Source of the DNA: Brachionus plicatilis
Lineage: Eukaryota; Rotifera; Eurotatoria; Ploima; Brachionidae
Assembly: GCA_010279815.1 (NCBI GenBank)
Contig: QEOQ01000508.1
Span: forward strand, 2,542,457 to 2,606,456
Direction of reading: 5' to 3'
Length of the DNA stretch: 64,000 nt
Below are positions 23,924 to 35,684 of the stretch, piece after piece. Under the pieces are notes generated by a model. It was not told the DNA's origin, searched no databases, and saw nothing but the letters and a program-made list of their open reading frames with translations. How positions within the stretch are numbered: position 1 is the stretch's first letter; every line of letters begins with the position of its first letter. A program made the translations under genes and the position numbers.

Positions 23924-24590
23924 TATCATTTCGGGGTGAAATTTATTTTATGGCAATGAAAATCTTGTTAACATTAGCTATAATAAAAGATTACTAAATA
24001 TTAGGCAGATTACATAAGTAAGATTTATGTAGCATTATAATTTTTAATTAAAAAATTTTCATAAATAAAGAAAGGACTTGAGGTGGCCTCTAGTTCCTGA
24101 GCACAAAAATCTTATCTGATTTTTAATAAAGGAGCTAACTCTGATTATCCAATTTGATTGATGATGCTCCATCTTAATTTTGATTAAAATTACTATTAAA
24201 ATTTATTTTTAAACCATTCGATTGATTACGGTGAGATTTTTTGTTTTAAGAAATAATCACAAATAAAAATAAATTCAACTAAAATTTTGAAATTTTTTTT
24301 AAACAAAATTTCTTTTCAAAAATTACACATTTTATTTACTAAACTAATTCATTTAAAATAAGAATAATCATTAGATTAATTTCTAACGAAAATAACCTTA
24401 GCATTTAAATTCAAAACTTTGACATTAAAATTTTCTATTGAATAAACGAACATTTATTTTATTTTTATAGCACTAGCTTTTGGATCAAAATTATCTTTTG
24501 AAAGATAAGTTTTTATTACTACTTGTTAAAGATAAATTCTTTAATTATTATAAAATTTGAAATTAAAATTGGAATATTGAGAATAGGAAA
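23924..24590. other. Intergenic upstream of DPEP copy 1
   Basis: AT-rich; presumed promoter of the first dipeptidase. No motif is distinct. Confidence 0.4.
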
Positions 24591-26428
24591 ATGATCAACA
24601 AAAAATTCTTGATAATTTTATGCGCCCTTTTTGTGTTAAAACCCTTTGAATTTTCAGTAATAGCAAGTTTGAGGCAACGAAACCTCGAGAAAGCCAAAGA
24701 AATATTGGAAAGATATCCGTTAATAGATGGGTAGTTTAATAAATTTTTAAATATATTTTCCTTATTAATCTTATATTAAAGTCATAATGATCTTCCGCAC
24801 ATGTTACGAAACAATTTTCAGAATCAATTTGAGCTTTTCGATCTAAATGATCTGAAGGAGAGCTTGGCAAAACAAAACAAATCTGATGCAATAACTCATA
24901 CAGATATCAAAAGAATAAAAGAGGGAAAATTGAGTGGTCAATTTTGGGCAATTTATGCCAGCTGCGAGTCAAATGCCAAAGACGCTATACGACGCCACTT
25001 GGAACAAGTTGATGTTGTATATCGTTATGTAGAACAATATGCAGACTTTTTTCAATTAGTGACTTCATCTGAGGACATAATGAAAGCTTTTAAAGCAAAA
25101 AAATTTATTAGTCTTCTTGGTCTTGAAAGTGGTCATGCCATTGACTCTTCTTTGGCAATCTTGAGAATATTCCACGCCCTTGGCGTTCGATACATGACTC
25201 TCACTCATAACTGCAATGTGCCATGGTACCTTTTTTATTTAACTAAATATACAAATAAAAATTTAATCTAAAATTTAAAAATTTAAGATGATTTTTATTT
25301 AAAAAAAAATTAAAAATTTAATCTTAAAATTAAAAAATCAATCAAGGGCTACAAACAATTTAGTTGACAGATTGAACAATGCGTCAGCTTATGGTGGCTT
25401 GACTGAATTTGGTCGAAAGGTCATAAGAGAAATGAACAGACTTGGAATGATGGTCGATTTGTCTCATGTGTCTCATCAAACAATGCTGGATGCTTTGGAA
25501 GAAAGTAAAGCTCCGGTCATATTCAGCCATTCGTCAGTATACTCTTTATGTAATCATACACGAAATGTTCGTGATGATGTTTTGTTGAAATTGAAGCAAA
25601 ATAATGGAATTATAATGATCAATTTATACAATGGTTTTATTTTACCTAATGGTCAAGTTCCTAATATGAATGATATAATTGGTAAGGTTTTTAAATTATT
25701 TATCAATTACAATAGGGTATAAGATTATTTACTTTAGCTCATTTTAATTATGTTAAAAATTTGACTGGAGGAGTGGATCAAATTGGAATTGGAGCTGATT
25801 TCGATGGTGTTAGTTCAACTCCTCCAGATGTAAAAGATGTTTCAATGTATCCTGCTTTATTTGCAGCTTTACTTGAAAATAAGTGGACTGAAGAGGAACT
25901 GGCAAAAATAGCAGGTCAAAATATAATTCGTGTCTTATCAGCTAACGAAAAAGTAAGTTTATTTCTATGATTTTGGATACAAAACATGTTTAAATTTCTA
26001 AAGATATTTTATTTTATTTTAATTAATTAGAAATTTTTTTTTATTATCAATTAGTGAAAGCCAAGTTATATTGATCATTTATTTAAATTAAAAAAATTAT
26101 TATTGTTTGGAAAAAAATATTTAAAATAAATTTGCCAACGATCTCAATCAAGCTAGCGAAAATAAATGTTTTAAAAAAATTTAAGAGCTATACTTAGATT
26201 TTAATACTTTTTATTCTTAATTTTGATGATTTTTAAAGCTCTAAAGATAAAAATGATCAATTCAATTTATTTAACAAGATTGTCGAATTCTCCACATTTT
26301 TTTTTCAGTGATTTAAATTTTTTTCTACAAAGGTTGCCAAAACACTTGAATATATTGAGCCCATTGATGATATTATTGACCAGAAAGATCTTGGTGATTT
26401 GTATTCAAAGTGTAGAACTTCTTTTTAG
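24591..26428 (+). CDS. Membrane dipeptidase (DPEP family), copy 1, secreted form
   Basis: Zinc dipeptidase of the renal dipeptidase family, which hydrolyses dipeptides outside the cell. Exons 24591-24730, 24782-25225, 25347-25681, 25738-25952 and 26333-26428, phases consistent, 409 residues (human DPEP1 411). A hydrophobic N-terminus ([10 protein letters not shown]) looks like a signal peptide. Zinc ligands and catalytic residues are present: [29 protein letters not shown] and GADFDGV. The end CRTSF matches the CRTHY of DPEP1, but the GPI-signal tail is missing, so a secreted protein is likely. Intron 1 splits the Gly codon of GHND. The central part is almost identical in DNA to copies 2 and 3, including intron 2. 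Confidence 0.93.
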
Positions 26429-26614
26429 CCTAATAGCTTTATTTTTTGTTTATTTGAATTTTTAAATAAATTTTATGACTTTTAATTACAGTTTTATTAT
26501 TTTTTATTATACCTAAATGATAAGAAATTATCTTTTTTAAAGAGAAATTTTAAACGCATGACTTTAAAGCAGCAAGTTTCTTAAATTTTAAAATAAAGGT
26601 GAAAAAATTAAAGA

Positions 26615-28225
26615 ATGATTAGCAAAGAATCGAAAAAATTTAAAAGAAGCTTAGTAATTGGAGTCCTAATTGCCACCATAGCTTTGATTATAGGTCTTTC
26701 ACTCGGGCTTGCATTGACTCAAACGTCTTTTGATGACAATTTTAAAAAAGCAGAACAACTCCTGACTAAATTTCCTCTAATTGACGGCCACAATGATGTG
26801 CCAAGCATGGTTCGAAAAAATTTCAAGAATCAATTTAAATTATTCGATTTTAATGACTTGACAAAAATGAAAGATGAACTATTGGGAACGAATGGTGTGA
26901 CACATACAGATATAATGCGTTTAAAAAAAGGGAGACTAGGTGCTCAATTTTGGGCCGCATACGCTTCATGCGAGAGCCTTGCCAAAGATGCAGCACGAAT
27001 TCATCTAGAACAGTTGGACATGATGAAAAGATTAATTAACAAATTTCCGAGTGTAATGAAATACGTCGATAATTCAAAAGGTAGTTTTATAAATTTATTA
27101 AGGAATATTTTTAAAAAAAATTAGATCTTATTAAGGTTTTTCAGGAAGGAAAAATAGCCAGTCTGATAGGTCTTGAAAGTGGTCATGCCATCGACTCTTC
27201 TTTGGCAATCTTGAGAATATTCTACGCCCTTGGCGTTCGATACATGACTCTCACTCATAACTGCAATGTGCCATGGTACCTTTTTCATTTAACTAAATAT
27301 ACAAATAAAAATTTAAGATTATTTTTATTTAAAAATTTAATCAAAAATTTAAAAATTTAAGATGATTTTTTATTTAAAAAAAAATTAAAAATTTAATTTT
27401 AAAATTAAAAAATCAATCAAGGGCTACAAACAATTTAGTTGACAGATTGGACAATGCGTCAGCTTATGGTGGCTTGACTGATTTTGGTCGAAAGGTGATA
27501 AGAGAAATGAACAGACTTGGAATGATGGTCGATTTGTCTCATGTGTCTCATCAAACAATGCTGGATGCTTTGGAAGAAAGTAAAGCTCCGGTCATATTCA
27601 GCCATTCGTCAGTATACTCTTTATGTAATCATACACGAAATGTTCGTGATGATGTTTTGTTGAAATTGAAGCAAAATAATGGAATTATAATGATTAATTT
27701 TTACAATGGTTTTGTAGCTTGTGATCCTAATAATGCAGTTTTGTCAGATGTTGTTGGTAAATTTTGATATTTTGTAGAAAAATTTTAAATAAATTAAAAT
27801 TTCTATCTAGAACATTTAAATTATGTAAGAGATTTTATAGGTATTGATCATTTAGGAATTGGTTCAGATTATGACGGAATTCCTTCGTAAAATAATTTTA
27901 CTTCATATTTATTTTTTATCTAACTTTAAATGATATTAGTACTCCAAATGGTTTAGATGACGTTTCAATGTATCCAAATTTATTTAAACAATTATTAGAT
28001 AAAGAATGGACTGAAGATGACTTAATTAAACTAGCCGGTGGAAATATTCTAAGAGTTTTCTCTCAAGTGGAACAGGTATTTTTTTATTAATATTTTTTTT
28101 TAAATATTTAAGAATATTTTTAAATTTAGTTTGCCAAATCAATAAGTTCAGATCGCCCAATAAATGATCTTATTGTACAAAACGATTTAGATAGCGATTT
28201 CAAAAAATGTAGAACATCATTCTAA
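26615..28225 (+). CDS. Membrane dipeptidase (DPEP family), copy 2, type II anchored form
   Basis: Exons 26615-27080, 27125-27275, 27422-27756, 27811-27886, 27940-28075 and 28130-28225, 419 residues. It starts 186 bp after copy 1 in the same orientation, so a tandem duplication. The N-terminus has a basic stretch and a 22-residue hydrophobic helix ([20 protein letters not shown]) without an obvious cleavage site, suggesting a membrane anchor. The zinc and catalytic motifs [29 protein letters not shown] and GSDYDG are intact. The intron that splits GHND in copies 1 and 3 is absent; two other introns (27081-27124 and 27887-27939) are unique to this copy. Same CRTSF end. Confidence 0.93.
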
Positions 28226-28660
28226 ATATGTTTTTTTAATCTTTAATTTAATAATTTCTTCATTTTTTTATTCCTAATAAATTTTATTTTTTTGGACTGG
28301 TTTTAATGTAAAAAATACTTAAGTTTTGTCTATGAAATTTTAATCTTAAAATGATTATTAAATCATTTTTCTGAAATTTTTTAATTCTTTAAATTTAAAA
28401 ATAATTATATCTGCTAGAATTATCAGCACATTTCAAACATTGTCTGGAATAAAGATTGAAGAAATAAAGAAAAAGTAAATAAAAAATTTTAAATGTGAAT
28501 CAGACATAAACAAAATTTCATTTTTTTTAAACTGTTGCTTTACAAATAAATTTGTTTTTTCATCAATGTTAATAAAACATAAATTTTTTTTTGTAAAAAT
28601 TTTTAAATAAAACTAAGTTACACTTTTTAAAGATTCGTAATTAATTATTTTTTTATTATT
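28226..28660. other. Intergenic after DPEP copy 2
   Basis: AT-rich, contains AATAAA-type sequences that may end the copy 2 transcript. Nothing else is seen. Confidence 0.4.
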
Positions 28661-28682
28661 TTTTCACATTTTTAGGGTTTAC

Positions 28683-28860
28683 TTTAACTCCCTCTCATGA
28701 TCTGCGAAGTATGAGACTTTTAAATTTTCCATCCGGTCCGGAGGTATTTCCATGGCAGATGCAATTTCGTTTTCCTTCAGCATTTTTTTTCTGGTAAAAT
28801 ATTTGAGTGACAAGAAGAGTAATTCAGATAAAATATATCCTTGCCGTAATCATGTTTATA
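28683..28860 (-). pseudogene. Short unassigned coding-like fragment
   Basis: The minus strand carries an open stretch ending ENEIASAMEIPPDRMENLKV and SYFADHERELK before a stop near 28683; upstream it runs back through LSELLFLSLKYFTRKK. Codon use and base composition are less AT-rich than the surroundings. No family recognised; probably a transposon or gene relic. Confidence 0.25.
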
Positions 28861-29066
28861 TTTCAAATTATTCAGAAACATTTTCTTACAGGATCATGTC
28901 ACTCTCAAAATGATCATAGAACAGTTTTATCAGCTATTCGATCTTTCCGTGAATCTTTAAAAATCTGAGGACAAACCAAAGGCTGTTTCTATGATGTATG
29001 CGGTAGATGAATGAAATTTGCATTCCTCATGATTATTTATCATTTTTATTTTCTTTCAATTTATTA

Positions 29067-29147
29067 GATCCTAGAATTCAGAAAATTTGGAATGAAAGAG
29101 ATGCTATTAAAAACAAAAGAGAGTGGTTATTGTCTAAAAAACATTAA
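29067..29147 (+). other. Possible short terminal exon of unknown gene
   Basis: After a TTTATTAG acceptor-like site the frame reads DPRIQKIWNERDAIKNKREW, LLSKKH and stop. No partner exon could be joined with confidence, so this is only a suggestion. Confidence 0.15.
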
Positions 29148-30019
29148 AAAATAGTGAAAATATCATTATATTTTTTCTTTAAAATAAAAATAAGTGTTTT
29201 TTAAGTTTTGTTCAAGAATAAATTTCATATGTGATATTTTACTTTTATATATGATTTTTAACATCATTCACTCTAATAATATTGAATTTTACTGAAATTT
29301 ATGCAAATTTTGTTTTTTTTTTTTAATTTGCAATACAGATATCGTAACACCACTGTATATAAAAAAATCTACATTATTTCAAAAAATTTTTATTTTTCAG
29401 ACATTTTTGCTTTTACAACAATTTAAGTAAAATATTGAAATATAACTCTTTTTTCCGTAAAACAAAACTGTAAAACATTACTGTAAATGAAAATAACATT
29501 TTTCTGTATCATATGTTCAAGAAAAATCAAATATAGGAAATTTTAGATATTTTACCATTCAATTTATGCAATTTAATTTCTCCACTTTTGACAATTCCTT
29601 AAAATATGTATTTTCTCTTTCAAAAAGATTTTCAGGTCTTTTCTAAAATATCTTATTTCATTATTGATATCTAAAAATTTGTTGAACAAAAAATTTCCAG
29701 TGTAGTAATAGAAGTATGACTGCGTGGTAACGTACAGCTATGGCAGTAAGAGTACCTTTACTTCTTTGACTTAGTAAGGTTAACGAGAAATATAAATTCA
29801 GTTTTGATTAATAAATGGTTCAATATATAAAAAGTCATTTCTTTTAGGCATCTTGTGTATTCAGCTCAACTCTTTTGCTAAGGTATTGTAAAATTCGAAT
29901 ACAATTTGAAAAAAAACATCTCCTTTTTTGATAAATCAAAATTAACAATATTAAAATATACTTAAGAAAATACTGCAACATAGTTACTCTGAATTATAGT
30001 CTTCTTGAAAATATTTCAA

Positions 30020-32413
30020 ATAAGTATACCCATTTTATTTTAGGACGTGATTTTAATGCCAAATCTAATAGCCTAGGCAGTCTTAATACCCAGAACCAGA
30101 ATGGATCCATTCTTGAAGATGCCTTACTCAACTTAAATTTTGCCCTCATTAACAATAGTTCACCTACCTTTCATCTTGCCAATCGGGACTATTATGAAAT
30201 TCTTGACCTATATATATCCTCACCAAATTTACTTGATAAAATTTATTACTTTAAAGTTCTATACGATTGGGACATGACAAGTGATCACTACCCAGTACAA
30301 TTAAAACTAAACTCAAATTACATTAGTATTAACCAAGCAAGCCTTGAGAAATTTAGTTATGACTCTAACAGAGCTGACTGGGTTAAATTTAAGAGTCTTC
30401 TTTGCAACAGCCAATATGAAGACTGCTCTGATCTCGAGTCTAATAACATTGAGGCTATCGCTAGTAAACTTACCAATGAATTAAATAATGCTGCAAACGG
30501 GTCTATCCAAGTTAAATCTTGTAAATTATTTAGGCAAACATTACCAAGAGACATTATTGATACAATTAGACAAAGAAGGAAAGCAAAAAGATTGAAATCA
30601 AAATATGCGGAATTTAGGCCTTTATACAACAAATTAACAAGTGAATTGAGATATAAATTAAGAGAGTTTAGAAACAAAAATTGGTCAAATTTCATTAATA
30701 AAATAGGCAAAAACCCAAAATCTAGTAAACCGTTTTGGAATAAGATAAAAAAATTTAGAAAATCAAAATCATATTACAAAATTAATAAACTTGAGTATAA
30801 AAATAGCATTTTTGACTCAGAAATCGATATAGGTAACTGCTTTGGTGAAATTCTTAAAGATACATTTAGTTTGAATAATGACTTTATCAATGTTAGTTCT
30901 GATAGAGAAGTACATAAATTTGTCAATGATTATTTTAACAAGAAACAGAGTATTAAATTTGTTGAAATTACACTATCCGAGCTAAAAGAAGCTATCAACA
31001 AAGCTAAAGATCAATCGGCAATGGGTTTTGATGGAATCCATAATAAAATGCTTAAAAATCTTCCCAATCCTTTCCTAATAAGAGCCCTAGAGTTCTTTAA
31101 CCTTTGCTTAAAACATGATTTTTTCCCTGAAGCTTGGAAGATCGCCAAAATTTCTATGATTTAAAAAAAAAAAGAGTTTCCTTCCGACATTAATAACTAT
31201 CGTCCAATAAGTGTTACAAGTTGTTTTGGAAAATTACTGGAAAGAAAAGTTTACAATAGACTTTATTCATATGTTGAAAATAATAAAATATTAGCAAATG
31301 AACAATCTGGCTTTAAAAGATTAAGGAAGATTGCAGACAACCTTATCTTTTTGATTCAAAAAATATCTGAGTCTTTTTGCAGATCTAAAAAGGTGTGTGG
31401 TCTCTTTTTTGATATTTCTAAGGCATTTGATGAGGTTTGGCATGAAGGTCTCTTCTATAAACTAATTAAAGCTCAAATACTTGACTATCTTATCCTCTGG
31501 ATACGATCATTCTTGTATCACAGATCTTTCAAGGTAAAATTTAATGACTTTACATCAAATTCATTTCCAATTAGGGCAGGCGTTCCACAAGGCTCAGTAA
31601 TAAGCCCCTTACTCTTTAGCATATTTATTAATGATGTTCCCAAAGCTGATATTTCGAACAAAAAATGCTCACTCCTGTTTGCTGATGGTCTGATTACTTT
31701 CTTCATATTTAAAAAGACAGGAAGAATTGAAAGAGAAATAAATAACTATTTAAAAGAAATAGAGTCATGGTTATGCAAATGGAAGATGAAAATGTGCCCA
31801 AATAAATGTAGCTACACAATTTTCTCAAAAAAATAAGAAATTTAATAATACCTTTAGACTTCAGTTAATCAACAAAACAATTCCCTATTCTAAAACTAAT
31901 AAATTTCTTGGTCTGTAATTTGATGAAAGTCTTTGCTTTGATAAACAAATTAAAGAAGTAAAGACTAAATGCATGAAAAGACTCAATATAATAAAAATTT
32001 TGTCTTCAAAAAATTGGAAGCTCAACCACAATACACTAGCTAGTCTTTACAATGCACTTATTGGCTCAATTCTGGATTATAATTTTCCATGTCTTTACTC
32101 ATTCTCCGAATCAGGTTTACAAAAGTTACAAGTTATTCAAAATACTGCTGTTAGATGCATTCTAAAACTTCCTCTCAGAACCTCCCCTGAATCATTATTC
32201 TATAAAGCAGAAAATAAATTGAATATCGGTAAAATTGACCACAGATAAAGAAATCTCTTAGAAAATTACCTTCGTAATGCTCTTGATTATTCAGTTTCAT
32301 TGACGAAAAGACTTGTTTCGGAGTATCAGAGAGTCTTCGATTCTCGATTTATTACGAATCCGACTCCTCTATGTAGCTGCTACCTAATTATACAAAAATT
32401 TTCTGACTCAAAA
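30020..32413 (+). pseudogene. Decayed Jockey-like non-LTR retrotransposon (endonuclease C-terminus plus reverse transcriptase)
   Basis: Begins inside the apurinic endonuclease domain (GRDFNAKSNSLGS, then TSDHYPVQL), continues through a connector to the RT (KDQSAMGFDGIHNKMLK, NNYRPISVTSCFGKLLERK, NEQSGFKRLRKIADNL, FFDISKAFDEVWH, AGVPQGSVISPLLFSIFIND). The catalytic box reads FADG instead of FADD, so the second aspartate is lost. Nonsense codons near 31162 and 31834 and a later frame change break the ORF. The post-RT part (DYNFPCLYSFSESGLQKLQV) runs to about 32405. Truncated at the 5' end. The clade is inferred from RT wording. Confidence 0.85.
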
Positions 32414-33251
32414 ATGAGAAAATGAGAGGGGTAAGGACTAACAATGTGACTTGACAGATAAACACATGAGAAAAAAAAAGTTTATTAAATATTTATTTTG
32501 AAAAAAAAAGATTCGGCTCAGACTCTTTTAAAATTAATTTACCTAATTTAACAGGGTATAAATAGCCTGGTATCAAATAAATTATTCAGTCAGATTTTCA
32601 ATTTAAGAAAAAAAATTTATTTTAGAAAATTTCGAAACATTAAGTAAACAAAGAACAGTTAATAGGAAAAAAAATAGAAAGAATCATTGTTATTAACTCT
32701 GTCATTGGCCGGTCCCAAGCCCGGATGAAAAAAGAGGAGGGGTGATGATGATGCAGGCGCAAAGAGGCCGGGATGAGGAGGCTTGCAAGCTAGAGCTGAT
32801 GATAGTCTGTTGGGTCCAAGAGCCTTAGTGAAAAAAGTAAAGTGTCTTTAGTTTGGATAAGCTTGTATCCAGATATAGATACGCTTGGTTTGTGGTTCCA
32901 AGCTAGTCTAAATAGTTGCCGAGTTCGCATTCATTAAGTGCTCGGATGAGTGGCGCTGTTTATGATGAACGTCCCATATGTAACTTAAGCCGTTGACTGT
33001 TGAGTTGCAATCATACCGTTGCCGGTCCCAAGTCCGGATGAGAAAATGAGAGGGGTAAGGACTAACAGTGTGACTTGACAGATAAACACACGAGAAAAAA
33101 AAAGTTTATTAAATATTTATTTTGAAAAAAAAAGATTCGGCTCAGACTCTTTTAAAATTAATTTACCTAATTTAACAGGGTATAAATAGCCTGGTATCAA
33201 ATAAATTTTTCAGTCAGATTTTCAATTTAAGAAAAAAAATTTATTTTAGAA
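32414..33251 (+). mobile_element. LTR-like direct-repeat pair (TRIM-like element or LINE tail duplication)
   Basis: Two 214-bp direct repeats, 32414-32627 and 33038-33251, differ at only about three positions. Each contains TATAAATA followed by AATAAA, as an LTR would. The 410-bp interior is less AT-rich and non-coding. It carries CCGGTCCCAAGCCCGGAT near 32709; CCGGTCCCAAGTCCGGAT recurs just before the second repeat near 33022. This hairpin-capable motif reminds me of 3' regions of some non-LTR elements. The first repeat abuts the LINE relic directly. A miniature LTR element and a duplicated LINE 3' tail are both possible. Confidence 0.55.
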
Positions 33252-33716
33252 CAATATTTTTCCTAATAAGAAATATAGTCCTTATTCAATGATCAATACT
33301 CTTGAATTTTTTTATTTTGGATGCCAATTTTACAAATTTAAATTAATAAAAGAAGGCTTTATAGGGCATTTAAGTGCTTGAAAATGATTTCACACCAAAA
33401 AAAGCAAAGAAAAAAAGTTCTTATAAAGACTTTAAATAAATACAAAAAAATAGCCATAATTTATCTCGTAAAATTTAAGACTTAGTAAAATAAAATAAAT
33501 TGAAAGTAGAATTCATCGTATATAATTGGAACCAAATATGCAAATAAAAAAAACAATCTTTTTATTTTAAATTAAATTTTTTGCTAGTAAAAGAAAAAAT
33601 TTTCTCAGTTTTTGAATTTGATTTATTAATTTCTTCGTAAGCCATACGAAGTATTAAATTACAAAAAAATTTTTTTTTCTAAGAATTAACTTTATTTACA
33701 TAGTAAGAAATATATT
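33252..33716. other. Intergenic, no gene seen
   Basis: AT-rich; probably includes the 3' UTR region of the PRCC-like exon on the minus strand. Confidence 0.4.
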
Positions 33717-34164
33717 TTAAAATCCGTATTTATGTCTAGCTTGCTGTCTGTTAAATTTGCTCTGAGCCCATGATTCCTTAAGCTCCTGGTCTCTTTCAAT
33801 GGCCACTTTAGCTAAATAGGCAACGTGGTGAGTCTTCCTAGTAGATGATCCAAGATAGTCTTTATTAAACGGAGGCCTGTAATCGCTATATATTTGTTTA
33901 ATCAGTTCTGATCTGCTATTTCCGACTATCTCACTTACCCCACATCAAACAATTCTATAGAATCAACGCCTTTGCGTTTTCCTTGAGAGCCACACAGTTT
34001 AACCAAAGCGTCTTGGTCAAATGCAACTGGACCAACTGGCTTTGTCTCATCGGCTAATTCTTCTTGCCTTTCTTCCTTTTCTTCATTATCACTTTTTTCA
34101 CTATCGACCTCTTTTTTATCTGGACGTTGATCTGCAAAAGGCTCTGGGTCTTCGTTTTGGTGCT
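33717..34164 (-). pseudogene. PRCC homolog, C-terminal exon with a one-base frameshift
   Basis: PRCC is a nuclear, splicing-associated protein known from renal carcinoma translocations. After an acceptor (TTTTTTAG) at 34165 the exon encodes an acidic stretch (DNEEKEERQEELADE), then AFDQDALVKLCGSQGKRKGV. It ends YLAKVAIERDQELKESWAQ and SKFNRQQARHKYGF, collinear with the human end (RELELKNTWSENK, RRQTQAKYGF). Between them a G-run (GGGG) shifts the frame by one base at about 33930. One base difference would restore it, so a sequence error or recent decay are both possible. The N-terminal exons were not found up to the DPEP copy 3 start. Confidence 0.7.
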
Positions 34165-34318
34165 CTAAAAAAGAGCCAAGCTTTAATTTATAACTTTTTT
34201 TTTAATTTATAATATAAATTTTTAAATGAAACAAGTCAAATTTGTGAAAGCTTGCTTGATGGTTTCGATCCAAATATATAAAATTGATACAATAATTCAA
34301 ATTTTTTTTAAATTTAAA

Positions 34319-34380
34319 TTTAAATTTCTAATTAGCGCTTTAAATTTCTAATTAGCGCTTTTAATTTCTAATTGCTAGCC
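34319..34380. repeat. Short tandem repeat, 19-bp unit
   Basis: AAATTTCTAATTAGCGCTT occurs twice in a row and a third time with changes (TTAATTTCTAATTGCTAGCC). Contains the palindrome AGCGCT. Confidence 0.7.
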
Positions 34381-34454
34381 ACTTGTCTAATCTTGCTCTG
34401 TTTATATATTTATTATATTAATTCAAATTTTAAAACTCAGTTTAATGGACTTAT

Positions 34455-34750
34455 CAGGCCGAATTTACTGAGCCCAATCAGGGACGTTGGGGGAGCTCGA
34501 TATGGAAAAAAAATTTTAAAGAAATTTACATTTAATTAGAAAGAATTTACAAAAAAAATATTTATTTGCTGAGCTATAAAATTTTAAAACAAATAAATAA
34601 AAATCTAAATTTTCTATTTCTATTGAAAATTAACAATTTATCTGAAAAATTATATCTTTATTTAAATGTGAGATCAGCCCCTTTTAATTTTTAGAAAGCA
34701 AGTCTGGAGCACCCCTCAGCTCCTCAGTGGCTACTCCGAGTCCAATAAAT
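34455..34750. repeat. Imperfect inverted-repeat element with GC-richer ends
   Basis: ACTGAGCCCAATCAGGGACG and TTGGGGGAGCTC at the left resemble, in reverse complement, the right end (GAGTAGCCACTGAGGAGC, TGAGGGGTGCTC). The centre is AT-rich. Identity is moderate and no target duplication was recognised. Confidence 0.35.
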
Positions 34751-35684
34751 ACTTTTATCAATTGCCACAAATCAAATTCATTTGATCCCATCTTTTTAAG
34801 GCAAATTGAAGTTTCAGATCAAATTTTAAGATCAAAAGGGTCATCTAAAATTTTAAAGCTTAAATAATCTAATGATTTAAATAATTATTAAGAAATAAAT
34901 ACTAAACATTACTAGACATGGTATGTATAATAATGGTTCATTACCAAATTAACATCAAAATGATTGATCTCTAATTTATTTAACAAAAACAATCAATAAT
35001 TTAAATAATTCAAGTTAAGTTAATTCACAAATTCAAATTTATAACTTTTATATCCATTCATTCAAACTGAAATAATTTTATTTTTCTACTCCAATAAATT
35101 TTAAATTTTAAAACAGTTAATTTTTTTGTATTTAAAAGTTAGTATAATAAGTATTGTTAGTATAAGTATGATACAGTTTCAGACCTCATTAGAATTAGTC
35201 TTCCTTCTTAGAGAGTAACAGCTACTTTCGAATGAGAATAAAAAGTTTTTATTCTCATTTATTTTTAAATAATCTTTTTTATTTACCTAAAAAGATTCTA
35301 AAATGTTTTCTCATATCACGGAGCATACAGAAACATTTTTTCTGCAAATAAAATTCAGATACTTAAAATTTGGTTGAAAACCATCGGCAAGCAATAAAAA
35401 TTTATTACATTTTGTTTAAAAAAAATCGACAAACAATAAAAATTTATTTATTTCTTTTTAAAAATTTGATTAGAAAAAATACTCTACTCTTTTATAAAAT
35501 AAGATAATATTTTTAATTGCTTTTTTTATTTCAAGGTATTTAACTAAATGTTAAATATCTATTTGATTAAAGTTTAAAATTAACTTTTAATGGCAAAATG
35601 AGAAAGAAATTTAGACTATAAATCCGAGTGCCTTTTGATATCTCTTTATATCAATATATTCTAATTAACAAAATTGAAATTTAG
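34751..35684. other. Intergenic upstream of DPEP copy 3
   Basis: AT-rich, no gene supported. Presumed promoter of copy 3 in the right part. Confidence 0.4.

Noticed and set aside
32796..32850. Possible hammerhead ribozyme (CTGATGA at 32796 and GAAA further on)
   Set aside because: The sequence between does not form a convincing stem II and stems I and III cannot be drawn; chance occurrence is more likely.
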